NCBI RefSeq assembly: GCF_964340395.1
Contig: NC_135552.1
Coordinates: 28,724,681 to 28,788,680, forward strand
Reading direction: 5' to 3'
Source of the DNA: Glandiceps talaboti
Taxonomy: Eukaryota > Hemichordata > Enteropneusta > Spengelidae
Length of the DNA stretch: 64,000 nt
Shown here: positions 46,375-58,837 of the stretch, piece after piece
How the letters are laid out: every line of letters starts with the position of its first letter
Position numbering within the stretch: the first letter of the stretch is position 1
The notes under the pieces: model-generated
Told to the model about the DNA's origin: nothing
Seen by the model: only the letters and a program-made list of their open reading frames with translations
Database searches by the model: none
Made by a program: the position numbers and the translations under genes

Positions 46375-46955
46375 GTCTATTTGACTCAATCCAGAAAGCC
46401 AAGTCTCTGAGCTCCATGCCAATCAAAGGTATATTACATACATTACCCAGTCGTTTATGATCATTTATAATATACATAAAGTACACAACATTTGTTTTCA
46501 GATAAATTGTTGGCATGACTCAATCACAATTGCAACCACTTAGTCTGGATTCCAACTGTGGTCTAACTTGAACAGTTTAAACTGTGGTTAGACCACACTT
46601 TGAATCCAGACTACCAAAGACTTGGCCCTCTGATTCGAAATACTAGCAAATGACACTGCCGTAGAGGAAAGATGAGAACTACAAATCTCCACTAGGCTAA
46701 GAGAGCCAAGTCTACATACAGGACTACATACACCTTGCCATTAAAGCGATATGTACAGATTGGGAGAGTTTGAAATGATTTATGTGCAAGGTGGTTGTGG
46801 CAATTTATCTGAAAATGACGATTGGGTAATGTGTGTACTATACGTACTATACATCTTATTGGAGCTCAGAGACTTGGATATTTGGCTGGAAAAAGTAGTT
46901 TACTAGAACATATTTTATCAAGTCAGTATGTCAAGTCAAATAGGCAAGTCTCTGG
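46375..46955. repeat. Large fold-back repeat
   Basis: The left arm 46375-46415 contains CCAGAGACTTGTCTATTTGA and CCAAGTCTCTGAGCTCC; the right arm 46861-46955 contains their complements, in reverse order and separated by an extra 45 nt or so. The total length and structure suit a non-autonomous fold-back element. Confidence 0.75.
46542..46612. repeat. Hairpin inside the fold-back repeat
   Basis: Arms 46542-46567 and 46587-46612 (AGTCTGGATTC and TGTGGTCTAAC with complements), 22 of 26 bp paired by eye. Confidence 0.85.
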
Positions 46956-47667
46956 TACCACGTTGACATCCAGACTAATTTTTACTTGGAAAATTGGTCC
47001 CGGGTAGCATTCTACCTTCAAGACAGTAGACCCGATGAATAGAATAGAATAGGATATGATAGAATCTTTATTGCATCCGGATTTTCTGCAATAAGTGTTT
47101 TGCAGTTAAAACAAACTAGTAAATATATAAAATAATGATGTGAAATAGACTAGCCCTGGACCATGTTCATTTCAAGACACATAGGGTTATCCATGAGTTA
47201 CAAAAAGGCTAGCCAACGTGTTAGAAATATTAAACCTAGATTAGTTGATCACCGTACGTACATGACAGGTATGGTTAGTGCCGTGAGAATATTGCGTCAA
47301 TGGTTGATTCAATAGTCCCTGTGTATATACACGTGTAAAATATATGTATATAGCTGAGTAACTATTTAATAGTTTTATGGTTTTGAGATGACTACATCTA
47401 TCTCCACCCATTTATTGTCCAACAGTGTAAACTCATAAAAAGTAGGTCAATAATGACATCAAAGATAAGAATTAGGTGTGAAAAGAACCAATGACGATTA
47501 TTTAAAGTGACTAATCATCACCATTTAAATCAGCAAGATTGTACTAACCAAATTTCAACTAGGTGTCAAGTATTTATTGCGTTACGTTGTCACATTTCGA
47601 GAAGACTCTTTTCGAGATCCGTCTTCCTGTATTACTAGAAATCGACACTGTCCTGTTTAGGTAGTCC

Positions 47668-47747
47668 AGCCTGGAATGCATGCGGATTGTGATTTTAGCG
47701 TTTAGGAAAGCAAAATCTAAAATTCCAATCCGCATGCATTCCAGGCT
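47668..47747. repeat. Hairpin with 31-bp arms
   Basis: AGCCTGGAATGCATGCGGAT at 47668 pairs with its complement ending 47747; about 29 of 31 bp pair. It lies just left of the 58-bp minisatellite. Confidence 0.9.
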
Positions 47748-47763
47748 ATAGGTAGTCTGTCTG

Positions 47764-48750
47764 CCAAACCACACTGAGTGGAAGTGTAAATCGTAACGAT
47801 TCCGTTGAGGGACTAGACTAGCCAAACCACACTGAGTGGAGGTGTAAATCGTAACGATTCCGTTGAGGGACTAGACTAGCCAAACCACACTGAGTGGAGG
47901 TGTAAATCGTAACGATTCCGTTGAGGGACTAGACTAGCTAAACCACACTGAGTGGAGGTGTAAATCGTAACGATTCCGTTGAGGGACTAGACTAGCCAAA
48001 CCACACTGAGTGGAGGTGTAAATCGTAACGATTCCGTTGAGGGACTAGACTAGCCAAACCACACTGAGTGGAGGTGTAAATCGTAACGATTCCGTTGAGG
48101 GACTAGACTAGCCAAACCACACTGAGTGGAGGTGTAAATCGTAACGATTCCGTTGAGGGACTAGACTAGCCAAACCACACTGAGTGGAGGTGTAAATCGT
48201 AACGATTCTGTTGAGGGACTAGACTAGCCAAACCACACTGAGTGGAGGTGTAAATCGTAACGATTCCGTTGAGGGACTAGACTAGCCAAACCACACTGAG
48301 TGGAAGTGTAAATCGTAACGATTCCGTTGAGGGACTAGACTAGCCAAACCACACTGAGTGGAGGTGTAAATCGTAACGATTCTGTTGAGGGACTAGACTA
48401 GCCAAACCACACTGAGTGGAGGTGTAAATCGTAACGATTCCGTTGAGGGACTAGACTAGCTAAACCACACTGAGTGGAGGTGTAAATCGTAACGATTCCG
48501 TTGAGGGACTAGACTAGCTAAACCACACTGAGTGGAGGTGTAAATCGTAACGATTCCGTTGAGGGACTAGACTAGCTAAACCACACTGAGTGGAGGTGTA
48601 AATCGTAACGATTCCGTTGAGGGACTAGACTAGCTAAACCACACTGAGTGGAGGTGTAAATCGTAACGATTCCGTTGAGGGACTAGACTAGCTAAACCAC
48701 ACTGAGTGGAGGTGTAAATCGTAACGATTCCGTTGAGGGACTAGACTAGT
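47764..48750. repeat. 58-bp minisatellite, 17 copies
   Basis: The unit contains CCACACTGAGTGGAGGTGTA, AATCGTAACGATT (a palindrome with a central A) and GAGGGACTAGACTAG. Copies are almost identical, so the array looks young or recently homogenised. Confidence 0.97.
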
Positions 48751-48947
48751 TTTAGGTGGCTTGCCTGTAGACTTTAAGGACTAATGCTACTACACTATTT
48801 CAGCCATCGTAACTGTCATTTTGATTTTCGATCGTCACCGCATCTTAGATGGATATTTGGGTGAACGACCCAGTCATAGTTTAGAACTCTCAGGACACCA
48901 AACAACACCAGAGGATATATAGTCAAGATCACACCGCGAAAGTGTAT

Positions 48948-49070
48948 TCATTCATTCATTCATTCATTCATTCATTCATTCATTCATTCATTCATTCATT
49001 CATTCATTCATTCATTCATTCATTCATTCATTCATTCATTCATTCATTCATTCATTCATTCATTCATTCG
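48948..49070. repeat. (TTCA)n microsatellite
   Basis: About 30 pure units ending at the exon-like frame at 49084. Confidence 0.96.
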
Positions 49071-49083
49071 TTTGTTCAAGCAG

Positions 49084-49302
49084 GACGGAAAAGTGAGGGG
49101 CACTTGTCAGAATGGAGTCCCGAATTACTCCGTCTGCAAGCAGGACTATATCATCCAAGAGGAGATCAGAGTGAGATGGCTACGAATCCAGTCGTGTGGG
49201 AATTTTGTTAGAACTGTGCTCCGGAATCTGACATTGAATCGTAGATCTTTCAAGAAAGGATATAGATTCAGCCAGGAGAGGGGTTATTTCTTCATGCAAT
49301 AG
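49084..49302 (+). CDS. Unassigned exon-like open frame with stop, 72 aa
   Basis: A TTCAAGCAG acceptor-like site at the edge of a (TTCA)n array is followed by 72 open codons and TAG. The reading is basic with spaced cysteines (GTCQNGVPNYSVCKQDY, then EEIRVRWLRIQSCGNF), and codon choice looks coding-like (CAG, GAG, ATC). It sits between two minisatellites and next to a perfect hairpin, so a mobile-element remnant is also possible. Confidence 0.3.
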   Translation, partial: DGKVRGTCQNGVPNYSVCKQDYIIQEEIRVRWLRIQSCGNFVRTVLRNLTLNRRSFKKGYRFSQERGYFFMQ

Positions 49303-49310
49303 CCTACTTG

Positions 49311-49421
49311 TAGACTTGAGAACGGCTATCGCTACACTATTCTACTATCCTAACTGAAAATTCAAAAAAATGAAAATGTCAGAGTAGCGGAATAGTGTAG
49401 CGATAGCCGTTCTCAAGTCTA
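49311..49421. repeat. Perfect 32-bp inverted repeat (hairpin)
   Basis: Arms 49311-49342 and 49390-49421 are exact complements (TAGACTTGAGAACGGCTATC at the start). A diverged relative of the left arm lies at about 48770-48822, on the other side of the (TTCA)n array. Confidence 0.93.
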
Positions 49422-49576
49422 TAGTAGACTATTCATGCAAAGACTCGTGGCAAAAACATTGTAGATTCCAGGTTATAAGTGACGTATAGGAACGACTGTG
49501 TGTGTCAGTCCCTCGTAGGTCTGTCTGCATGTGCAGAACACGTCTCTGTCATTTTATCAGTTTATTCACAGTAGAT

Positions 49577-50180
49577 ACGCGTTCATCAAGTAAAGCCAGG
49601 TAGATATTCTTAAACGCGTTCATCAAGTAAAGCCAGGTAGATATTCTTAAACGCGTTCATCAAGTAAAGCCAGGTAGATATTCTTAAACGCGTTCATCAA
49701 GTAAAGCCAGGTAGATATTCTTAAACGCGTTCATCAAGTAAAGCCAGGTAGATATTCTTAAACGCGTTCATCAAGTAAAGCCAGGTAGATATTCTTAAAC
49801 GCGTTCATCAAGTAAAGCCAGGTAGATATTCTTAAACGCGTTCATCAAGTAAAGCCAGGTAGATATTCTTAAACGCGTTCATCAAGTAAAGCCAGTTAGA
49901 TATTCTTAAACGCGTTCATCAAGTAAAGCCAGGTAGATATTCTTAAACGCGTTCATCAAGTAAAGCCAGGTAGATATTCTTAAACGCATTCATCAAGTAA
50001 AGTCAGGTAGATATTCTTAAACGCGTTCATCAAGTAAAGCCAGTTAGATATTCTTAAACGCGTTCATCAGGTAAAGCCAGGTAGATATTCTTAAACGGGT
50101 TCATCAGGTAAAGCCAGTTAGATATTCTTAAACGGGTTCATCAGGTAAAGCCAGGTAGATATTCTTAAACGGGTTCATCA
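49577..50180. repeat. 37-bp minisatellite, about 16 copies
   Basis: The unit contains ACGCGTTCATCAAGTAAAGC and CAGGTAGATATTCTTAA. The last three copies share ACGGGTTCATCAGG variants, a gradient toward the right end. Confidence 0.97.
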
Positions 50181-50622
50181 GTCTGGCCTAAGCGGCAAAG
50201 CCAGGAAACGGACAGTTTGACAAAGTCTCTCGACCTGGCCAGGCGAAACGTTACTCATAAGTAATAAGAACCTCGGTCGTGGTACTGGTACAAAACGTAC
50301 TATTACTATTGAGATATTGTTAACAAGTTAATAAGTTCAAGGTGACTGCCATACTGATTTCCACGTTATGATAATTAACATAGTCAACATTTATAATTTT
50401 GTGTCACTATTCATATTCATATTTATATGTGTATTACCATTTAACATATCACATATGATGACGTCGTATTTATATCTACTTTACATCCAACCCATGTGTT
50501 TTCGTTTGTTTTATTTTTGTCTATTGTTCATGGGATGACTATTTTCTGTTTTCAGAACAACGGCATAATCTCGACTATATTCGACCGTTTTGATAATATT
50601 TGGTAAGGATGCTCAGTGTTAT

Positions 50623-51187
50623 TAGTGTAGTTCCTATACAGTATCGTTACCATTAAACGTCCACCCACATAGTCTAGTTCCTATACAGTATCGTTACCAT
50701 AAAACGTCCACCCACATAGTCTAGTTCCTATACAGTATCGTTACGATTTATACCTCCACTCACATAGTCTAGTTCCTATACAGTATCGTTACTATTAAAC
50801 GTCCACCCACATAGTCTAGTTCCTATACAGTATCGTTACTATTAAACGTCCACCCACATAGTCTAGTTCATATACAGTATCGTTACTATTAAACGTCCAC
50901 TCACATAGTCTAGTTCCTATACAGTATCGATACTATTAAACGTCCACCCACATAGTCTAGTTCCTATACAGTATCGTTACTATTAAACGTCCACCCACAT
51001 AGTCTAGTTCCTATACAGTATCGTTACCATTAAACGTCCACTCACATAGTCTAGTTCCTATACAGTATCGTTACCATTTACACCTCCACTCACTAGTCTA
51101 GTTCCTATACAGTATCGTTACCATTAAACGTCCACTCACATAGTCTAGTTCCTATACAGTATCGTTACCATTAAACGTCAACCCACA
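50623..51187. repeat. 47-bp minisatellite, 12 copies
   Basis: The unit contains TAGTCTAGTTCCTATACAGT and AAACGTCCACCCACA. Moderately diverged (ACCATT/ACTATT, CCCAC/CTCAC). Confidence 0.97.
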
Positions 51188-51189
51188 GT

Positions 51190-52685
51190 ACCACAGTTGG
51201 CATCCAGACTAAGTGTTATCAAAAGTGCTAAATTCGGTCATTTCAACATGTTTCAAGCAATTAATGAAATAATGGCAGACTGTGGTAGCTATGGTGGGCT
51301 AGGCTGTGGCAACTATGTTATCCTGCTTTACAGTAGAAAGTCATCATGGAAAACTTGAAGTGGAGAAGTGTCTTGAAATCACCAAGAACGTCATAAAATC
51401 GAATCCAAACAACTTTCTTTTAAACTGACATGGGACCCTTACCCAAAGACACACACTCTTTTATTATTATACCTCAACGTTCTTACGAATCACACGTCGA
51501 TAAAAAATAACGAAGTGAACTTTCACCTTCATTATATTTAAGTTTACCATATATATGACATCGCTTATCTTTACATTGAATGCTATATATTGGGTCATCA
51601 GTGTGTAGATTCTTATCGAAGAGTAAGCGCAACTTTTATGACCTTGGGAAATTAGCCTTCGTTATCAGGTAATGTCAAAATTCCCCAGCAATGTTGACCT
51701 TTTATGTCACGACTGGTTACCTGTGCAAATAAATGTAGATATCTTTTTTGTGTCAGAATCTGTGTTAATGACCCCCAGAGAACGGATGTTTAATGTCATA
51801 TAAACACACGTCATTTAAATGGAACAGGTGTCATCATCGTTGACTATAACAGAAGACCTATTCTTTCTATTTTTATGTAATTGTCAGATATAACACGATA
51901 ATGGAAATGTGGATTCGATTGGATAATGAGATTTCTTGTTTTTGTTTGCTTTTGAGTTATTAAGTATGTATTGAAGTGTTGGAAATCGATTTGGTAGAAG
52001 TTTTATTACAAGACTAGTGTGATTATGGGGAAAATATATACCGGTACTGGCACAAGTCTTTGGGAGATTTTTTTGTCTCATAATTTTTTAATGTTTTGAA
52101 TTTGTTATTTCACATTTTGGGAAGGAAATGTGGTCACGTCACGTACTTTAAAAAAAAATTTCCACTTAAAAGTAGCGTTCTAAGAGAAAAATAGCGCAAA
52201 TATTGCGTTGCCGCACAACTTCATGTTCAGGGCAATGATAGATATATAATTTTTTGAAGATTTAAAGTTGTAACCAAAACAAAATTTTCATACCTAATTT
52301 CCATCATCATAATCCAGCCATCCTATGTTGGAAGTGTACAAGACAAGTATAGCAACATCCTAATCAAACTTTAAAGGGATGTGTCTACAAGGTTTTGTAC
52401 TTCTTTATTTTTTAAAATAAATTTGGAACCAAGTCATACCAATGTAACATGTTTAACTTTCTTGGTTGTCTTATTGTAATATTTTAAACACAAGCTACAT
52501 TCAGTTTATATGGGTAGGTGATGAAACAGCTGTCTTACAACATATTACATAATCAAGTCATAAACCAAACTGGCCATGCTACAGGCTTTACCACCAGAGG
52601 AAATAGTAAAGTAAACATTATAGTTAATTAACAATGTACTGTTCTCACTGTGTCAGCTATTAATGAGGACAAATCTACACATTCT
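51190..52685. other. No recognised gene
   Basis: AT-rich sequence. The part from about 52200 may be the 5' portion of the adjacent mobile element, but no boundary is clear. Confidence 0.45.
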
Positions 52686-52689
52686 CAAC

Positions 52690-53228
52690 AAAGTTAAGCC
52701 CAATCTACTGGGTAATTTCAGAGTTGAAGATTTTTGAGGAAAAGCAATGATATAGAATAACACTTCTAGAAACATCTCACCAAGTTTCAAACTCATTCAC
52801 TTAGTACTTTTTGAGATATAAGTTTTTGACCAAAAATGAACATTCTTACACCTAATTTGCATATCACTCATGGAATCATTGTATGCTTAATATATCTTCG
52901 TCTATACATCCCTAGATGCATCCCCATCAAATTTCAGCCCAATCTCCTCAGTAGTTTTGGAATTATAGATTTTTAACCAAAAAGACACATTTTAGCCCTA
53001 ATTTGCATATCACTGATGGAATCATCATGTCATGAACAAATCTTACTTTACACCCCCTAAAGAATCTTCCCACCAAATTTCGCATCAATCTGTCCAGTAG
53101 TTTCTGACCCAAATCACACACCTGTGATGCGATCATTTTGATTTGAACAATTTCCCAACTAGACACCCAAGGTAATGGCCCCACCAAATATCATGGCAAT
53201 CGGTTCAGCAGTTTTTGATTTTAAGTTG

Positions 53229-53306
<78 letters not shown>

Positions 53307-53375
53307 GACAGACAGACAGACAGACACCGGGCGATGCCTATAGCACTACTGAACCTCAGTTCAGTTGTGCTAAAA
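52690..53375 (+). mobile_element. Composite non-autonomous mobile element, copy 1 (pearl/Helitron-like structure)
   Basis: Diverged core units of about 145 bp (AATTTGCATATCAC at 52855 and 53000; ATCAAATTTCAGCCCAATC-like lines) are followed by (CA)n and (GACA)n at 53232-53324, then ATGCCTATAGCACTACTGAA and a stem-loop whose 13-bp arms include ACTGAAC and GTTCAGT. This plan (tandem core, microsatellite, 3' hairpin) is known for bivalve pearl elements and related Helitron-like non-autonomous elements. No protein coded. A second copy at 61.8 kb supports mobility. Confidence 0.65.
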
Positions 53376-53379
53376 ACTG

Positions 53380-54250
53380 ACGACACATTTTCCTTCCCGA
53401 AATTTGAAATGAATAACAAATTCAAAATATTTGAATATCACGAGACCAAATAAAATCTCCCCACGGGAATTGTGCCAGTCTAAGGAAACTAATAAATTTG
53501 AAACCTACAGTAGCTATCCATCAATACATACAACTCCATTAAATGTGATATTTGTTTGAAAGACTACAGAATCATGGTTCGTCTAGGTCTATGCCTATAA
53601 TAACCCATGTAAATGTGTAATTCCATTGCACTGTAATCGGCTATACATGTATCTATCCGAAACATTTGTTTTAAATAATCATGTATGTAGAACTAAGTCT
53701 GGCATCTATCATCTATTTTGATTCCAGGCGGGGATCGACTGTTTTATAAAAATAGTTTTGTTTATGTATTCATTGTCGAATGGATCAAAGTGCCAAGTAA
53801 TGTAAAGAACATAACTTCAAGTACACTTTTTAAGAAAAGGTCGAAAGGATAATTTTTATGATTTAATGCAGCGATGTGCAAAGGATGGCTTTCTTTTATT
53901 GATTGTTTTATTGAATATTTTGTCTCATGTGAGTTTGATTTATGTATGTGGTTGAGTTTGTCTGTTCTAAGTGGGACCATAGTGGAAATAAGTTTTTAAC
54001 TTTTCTGTGTTATCCCAGCACAATAATGTATATATAGTCTGTTGTAATTGTTTTCTGTATACTGAATGATATTTGTGTGTGAGTCATAGGAACTAGACAT
54101 GAGACGGACTGCACTCAATTTCAACGAGACCGAACACTAGAGGGCCCTCTTCAGTTTATCGCCATACATTTGTACTTTCTCGACATCACAAGTGGTTCAT
54201 CATTGAACATTACCATTTCGGTCACATGACGGGACACAAGCCATAAATAG
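53380..54250. other. No recognised gene
   Basis: AT-rich intergenic. Confidence 0.5.
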
Positions 54251-54255
54251 TATAT

Positions 54256-54257
<2 letters not shown>

Positions 54258-54343
<86 letters not shown>

Positions 54344-54424
54344 CATAAAAATGAAAGAAGACGAGTCTGATATTACATTGTGGAATTACACTACGGACCG
54401 TTTCACCAGAAGGATCGTCGGGTG

Positions 54425-54478
<54 letters not shown>
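54258..54478. repeat. Two (TA)n arrays separated by about 90 bp
   Basis: TA runs at about 54258-54339 and 54427-54478 enclose a unique segment. The right array continues into (CATA)n. Confidence 0.93.
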
Positions 54479-54483
<5 letters not shown>

Positions 54484-55589
54484 CATACATACATACACAT
54501 ATCTGGATAATTCTGTCCAATCCCCAGATGAGATAGAAGGGATCTGGATTTTACCAACAGTTTTTGTTTGAAAACATTTTTTTTTATTGATGAAATTCCA
54601 TATTGTAGAACGGGAGAATATAGATTAGATTAGATTAGATTAGTCTAGATTAGATTATATATAACTTTATTATAACCGTATATAGAAAATTGACAATTCT
54701 ATTCGGGGTACATAGTATATAAGTGTAATAAAGATATCAAAGAACATAACAATGAAATAGGCTAATGTTATAAGTATATAAGTAAAACATATATATGCTA
54801 ACGAACACCAGGTCGTGGTACAACATAGCCCTCTATTTAACACGTAGACGACCTGATATAGTTTACCATGGCAAACGGCTGTCAAATATCATTGCCGTGA
54901 GGTACTTTTAAGCTGGATTATGGGTCTCAATTTCTTCAATATATTTATTTTTTCTCTTAAAAACCCGTATGTACACACAATTTAGTAGACAGTCCGTGTA
55001 GGAAGATCAGTGACAACTCACACATATTACATCATAAAAAGTATTTGTTTATTCATTTATCAGATAGCAACGATCAGGAACAGTAGATTGTCGATTCGTT
55101 TAATTGTTTTTTTATACCCGACATTTATATTTTCATGAGAATTGTAACTCAACTCTCGATCTCCTGCTCTCGGAAAAGGAAAACAATGAAGGCGCTTGGG
55201 TTTACTTTGTTCTCAGTCAACTCGACAACATTTTTCCCACTCGACTCAACTTGATCTATACAACAAGGCGAGATGATTGCTCAACTCGCTTTGCCGAGTC
55301 CGCAATGACCGTATGCTGGCAAGATGTCACGTGCTTACATATCGATCAATGATCTGAAAGTTAGAAGCCCTACATTTCGACTACTATACACAGAGAAATC
55401 TATCAAAGACAAATAACAACTGCGTAACCGTTGTTGGTTGTCATACTTACAGCGAGTTCTGTCAAGACAACATTAACAGGGATATATCTTAGTCTGTAAG
55501 ATCTCAGACCACTTTTAAAGAAGGTAAGATACAGACATTCGTGCCAAGTTAAGAAGCCCGATAGAACTGGAGAACACGGCGTATCTTAC

Positions 55590-55661
55590 AGTGTATTTGA
55601 GGTTATCTATTGTCACATGAAGAGAGTACATGTCATCTGTTACAGTGTGGAAGTGATAGGT
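55590..55661 (-). CDS. Unassigned exon-like segment, 24 codons
   Basis: A TTTCAAGGCAG acceptor and a GTAAGA donor bound 24 open codons (72 nt, phase 0 both sides) reading TYHFHTVTDDMYSLHVTIDN then LKYT. It resembles a beta-strand-rich extracellular segment, but it is too short to name. Confidence 0.22.
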
Positions 55662-58600
55662 CTGCCTTGAAACAAAAGTTTGGCAAAGTGTCAAAAACTT
55701 AATGGGAAAAAAGTATAAGCTGTTGGTCGTCACGCTACCCACAACAGACACGTATTTAGTCAATTTGGAGAACTAAAAAGAGAAGGGATTGTTCTTGGTT
55801 CGTTTATTAGCTGTCGGGCAGTTCTTATCTAGTTAATTTCACTTCATTGCTTCCAACTATAACTACATTTAATCAAATTTCAACGACGCAATACCAACAT
55901 TTTGGAAAGCCCTACTTCAACTAGCCATGGGCCTGTAGAGGCCACGACATGTAAGTCTAAGAACGCCCCAGGGTTTTCAGAAAAATATATGATCATTGAT
56001 CGAATTACCGTGAGAACAGCAAAATGAAAAGGTCTGTTGTATGTTGGCTCGTCAGATTAATTTGTCCGTTTTAGTGAAGTCAGAACTCATGGAGAATATC
56101 TGGAGAAATGTCTGCTGATGTTCACAAAACATGGACACACTCAATTAAAATGGAGTACAATGTCACAAAGCCGACAGAATAGTCCGACCCGACAACTACA
56201 AAAAATTAGGATATTTCCCAAATTTCAAATGATCAAATAAATATAAAAGTTATTGAAATGTGTTATAGTTATAAATCATAATCCTTCATCAATAAGTAAT
56301 ACCAACGGATGTACAGGGTAGGTAAGAATGTCTCCAACAGGTTGTAAAGGTGTTGTCACAAATTGAACTTTTGTTCTCAATAACGAATATTTTTTTCTCC
56401 GAAATTTTCAGCTACTTCTACTATAAAATCTATACAAATTTTTCGCATCATTGTATTCCTGTAAGTTTTGTTCATCACTTGAAAGCCTAAATTTGTTCAA
56501 GAGTCTGTATTTGTCGACCTTAGCATGTTGGCATTCATTTTAGTTGTACAATTAATGATAGTTCAATGTATGTCATGTAATAAATGTGCATGTTCCTTGA
56601 AGGCATGATACAAAATGTTTTAAAACATATTCCTAAACTAACTACATGTATAAGGATTTTCACTTATTAAACTTCACTGGGGTCCAATTTTGCAAGATAC
56701 AAACTCGATTTTTCGGTTAACGTTTCACTAATATAAAAATTCCACACAATTTGTGAATTTTTTCAAGTAATTGTACGCTGTTGTTGAGAGAATTCTTAAG
56801 ATTTTGTTTCATTTTTCCAATTCTGTCCTGTGTCGATTTTTTCAGACAACTGTGGATATATAGTCTAACGCTTTCCTTCATCAGCATAGAATCTTAAAAT
56901 GGTTAGCGATGATTCAATACCACGTTAGCATCCAATAAATCTGACAACAATTTCTATCTTTTCGAGAATCGTCTTTGGATCGGAGGAAAGTCGTCTCACC
57001 TGATCTCCTTCCGAGAATTGACGCTTGTGCATTTATTGACGGTGTTGGGGGGTCAAAATGTGCAACTAAAATACTATCTCAACCATACATTTTCACGTCA
57101 CATAGGCACATTGACCAAGTCCATACAGAACCGACGAGAAGTGACTTATCACAATATATTAGCATGTCCTAACCTTCTTTACGCCTCTTCATATAGTGTC
57201 GCTCGTATTTCAACAGAAACAAAAATAGCTGTTCCATATTTCTAATAAATCTCTCGATAAAATGTTATATCATTGAGTCTATATAATCACCTGTGACCTG
57301 TAATACGCATCTGCCAATTTATACAAAAAACATGGTGCACCTACTGAATGAGTTTTTGTTCTAAGCAGATGACATTAACCCCGTTTAGTTTAACCAATGT
57401 CAATTGAATAACATACTGAAAGTTACAAGGTCAGTAAGGCCATTTTACTTGTTATTATCGCCGTACTTTACTCCCGTACTTTAGTACGAACTTTCGAACA
57501 ACTTTATTGTATACAGCAAGTCATCAGTATGCAAATAATTACTGGACACGTTCTTATCCAAAGACCCTGAAACTGTGATTTGCCTAGTACGATTTTTTAA
57601 TGGGAAACGAGGTTGTGGGTTATATATTTGGTTCATGAAATACGATATAGGCTTGACCTGACATCAGTTGAAGGAAGCTAGATGACACTGGAAAAGAAAA
57701 CGTCAGTACAGGCTCCCACCCGTGAAAAGTGAACCACTGGTGTGATTTTCATGACTTTGACAGATTATGTCTCAGTACGATGGGACAGACAGGCGCATGT
57801 GACTCGGTGGCAGTACACACGACCTAGGGTTACAGGTGGAGTATTAAGTTATTGTTATTTATTAGGAAATGTGCAAATATTTTAATTTTCTGTCACGCTT
57901 CTACGGCATCTATTTTTTTCGTTACCTATCGCGGCTATGTTTCGGTACTATCGGGAAGTGATGTCAGCAGAAAACTGTATCGCATTACAACCATATATAC
58001 ACAATAACGATTTTAGTCCATGTAGATTCAGCTTCCGCCTCTACAAACCACTGTCCGTCAATCGAATGTACAAATAGTATCATGTTTAGTATTACTTGCA
58101 TGCAATATAATGTATACTTTCCCCATATATAGTTACGAACTTGTTCGTTTTCGAACTTTAACGTTTTCCGGTCTTCGTTGCAACACCATTCCTCTTTTCC
58201 AGTAACTGAACATTATAGACATCTACAAGTAAATTAAACACACAGTTATTTATTTTTGACTTAAATAATAATTACTTTGTACATGATATTAATCACTACC
58301 TTGACGAACTGTCCCACAACTACCCAACACGACTTGCCATGAACGTCAATTTCTATATTCCAAAAGTTAACCTCTCCATAAAACGACTCTTTGAAAAAAA
58401 CCTAGTAATAGAGCCGACTTTATACTGCATTTGAAACAACGCCTTTTTCAAATTGATTTGTGTATTATTTCTTTTCTCAATTTATTTTCTATTTTGTCAA
58501 ATGAATATATTCATAATTTATAATTTCCAAACTGTCAGTCTGACACTTAGTTCTTCTTTGAGGCCACAAGCTCGACTAGTTCCTAACAATTATTTGTAGC

Positions 58601-58794
58601 CCTAGCGAGAAATACGTTTTGTAATTATCTACATTATCTATTTTGTGGCTCATTTGATATTTGTTTCCCCCTGAAAATACAGTAAAAACTATTGGGATAT
58701 AACAAGCAAAACCGAAATAGGCTAGGGGCGATCTGAGAAATCATTAACTAAAGCACTTTTACGCACTAAACGTTGCCATTTAGGCCTAAACCAT

Positions 58795-58837
58795 GGATCT
58801 ATAGTATTATTGAGAAGGACTTCTCAATAATAGATCC
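58795..58837. repeat. Short hairpin
   Basis: TATTATTGAGAAG and CTTCTCAATAATA with flanking GGATCT/AGATCC pair across a tiny loop; the left arm has a few extra bases. Confidence 0.7.

Noticed and set aside
47574-47825. Minus-strand 83-aa frame
   Set aside because: Runs through the hairpin and the first unit of the 58-bp minisatellite.
57018-57245. Plus-strand 75-aa frame and its overlapping partner
   Set aside because: Two competing frames of similar length, no splice sites or family features.
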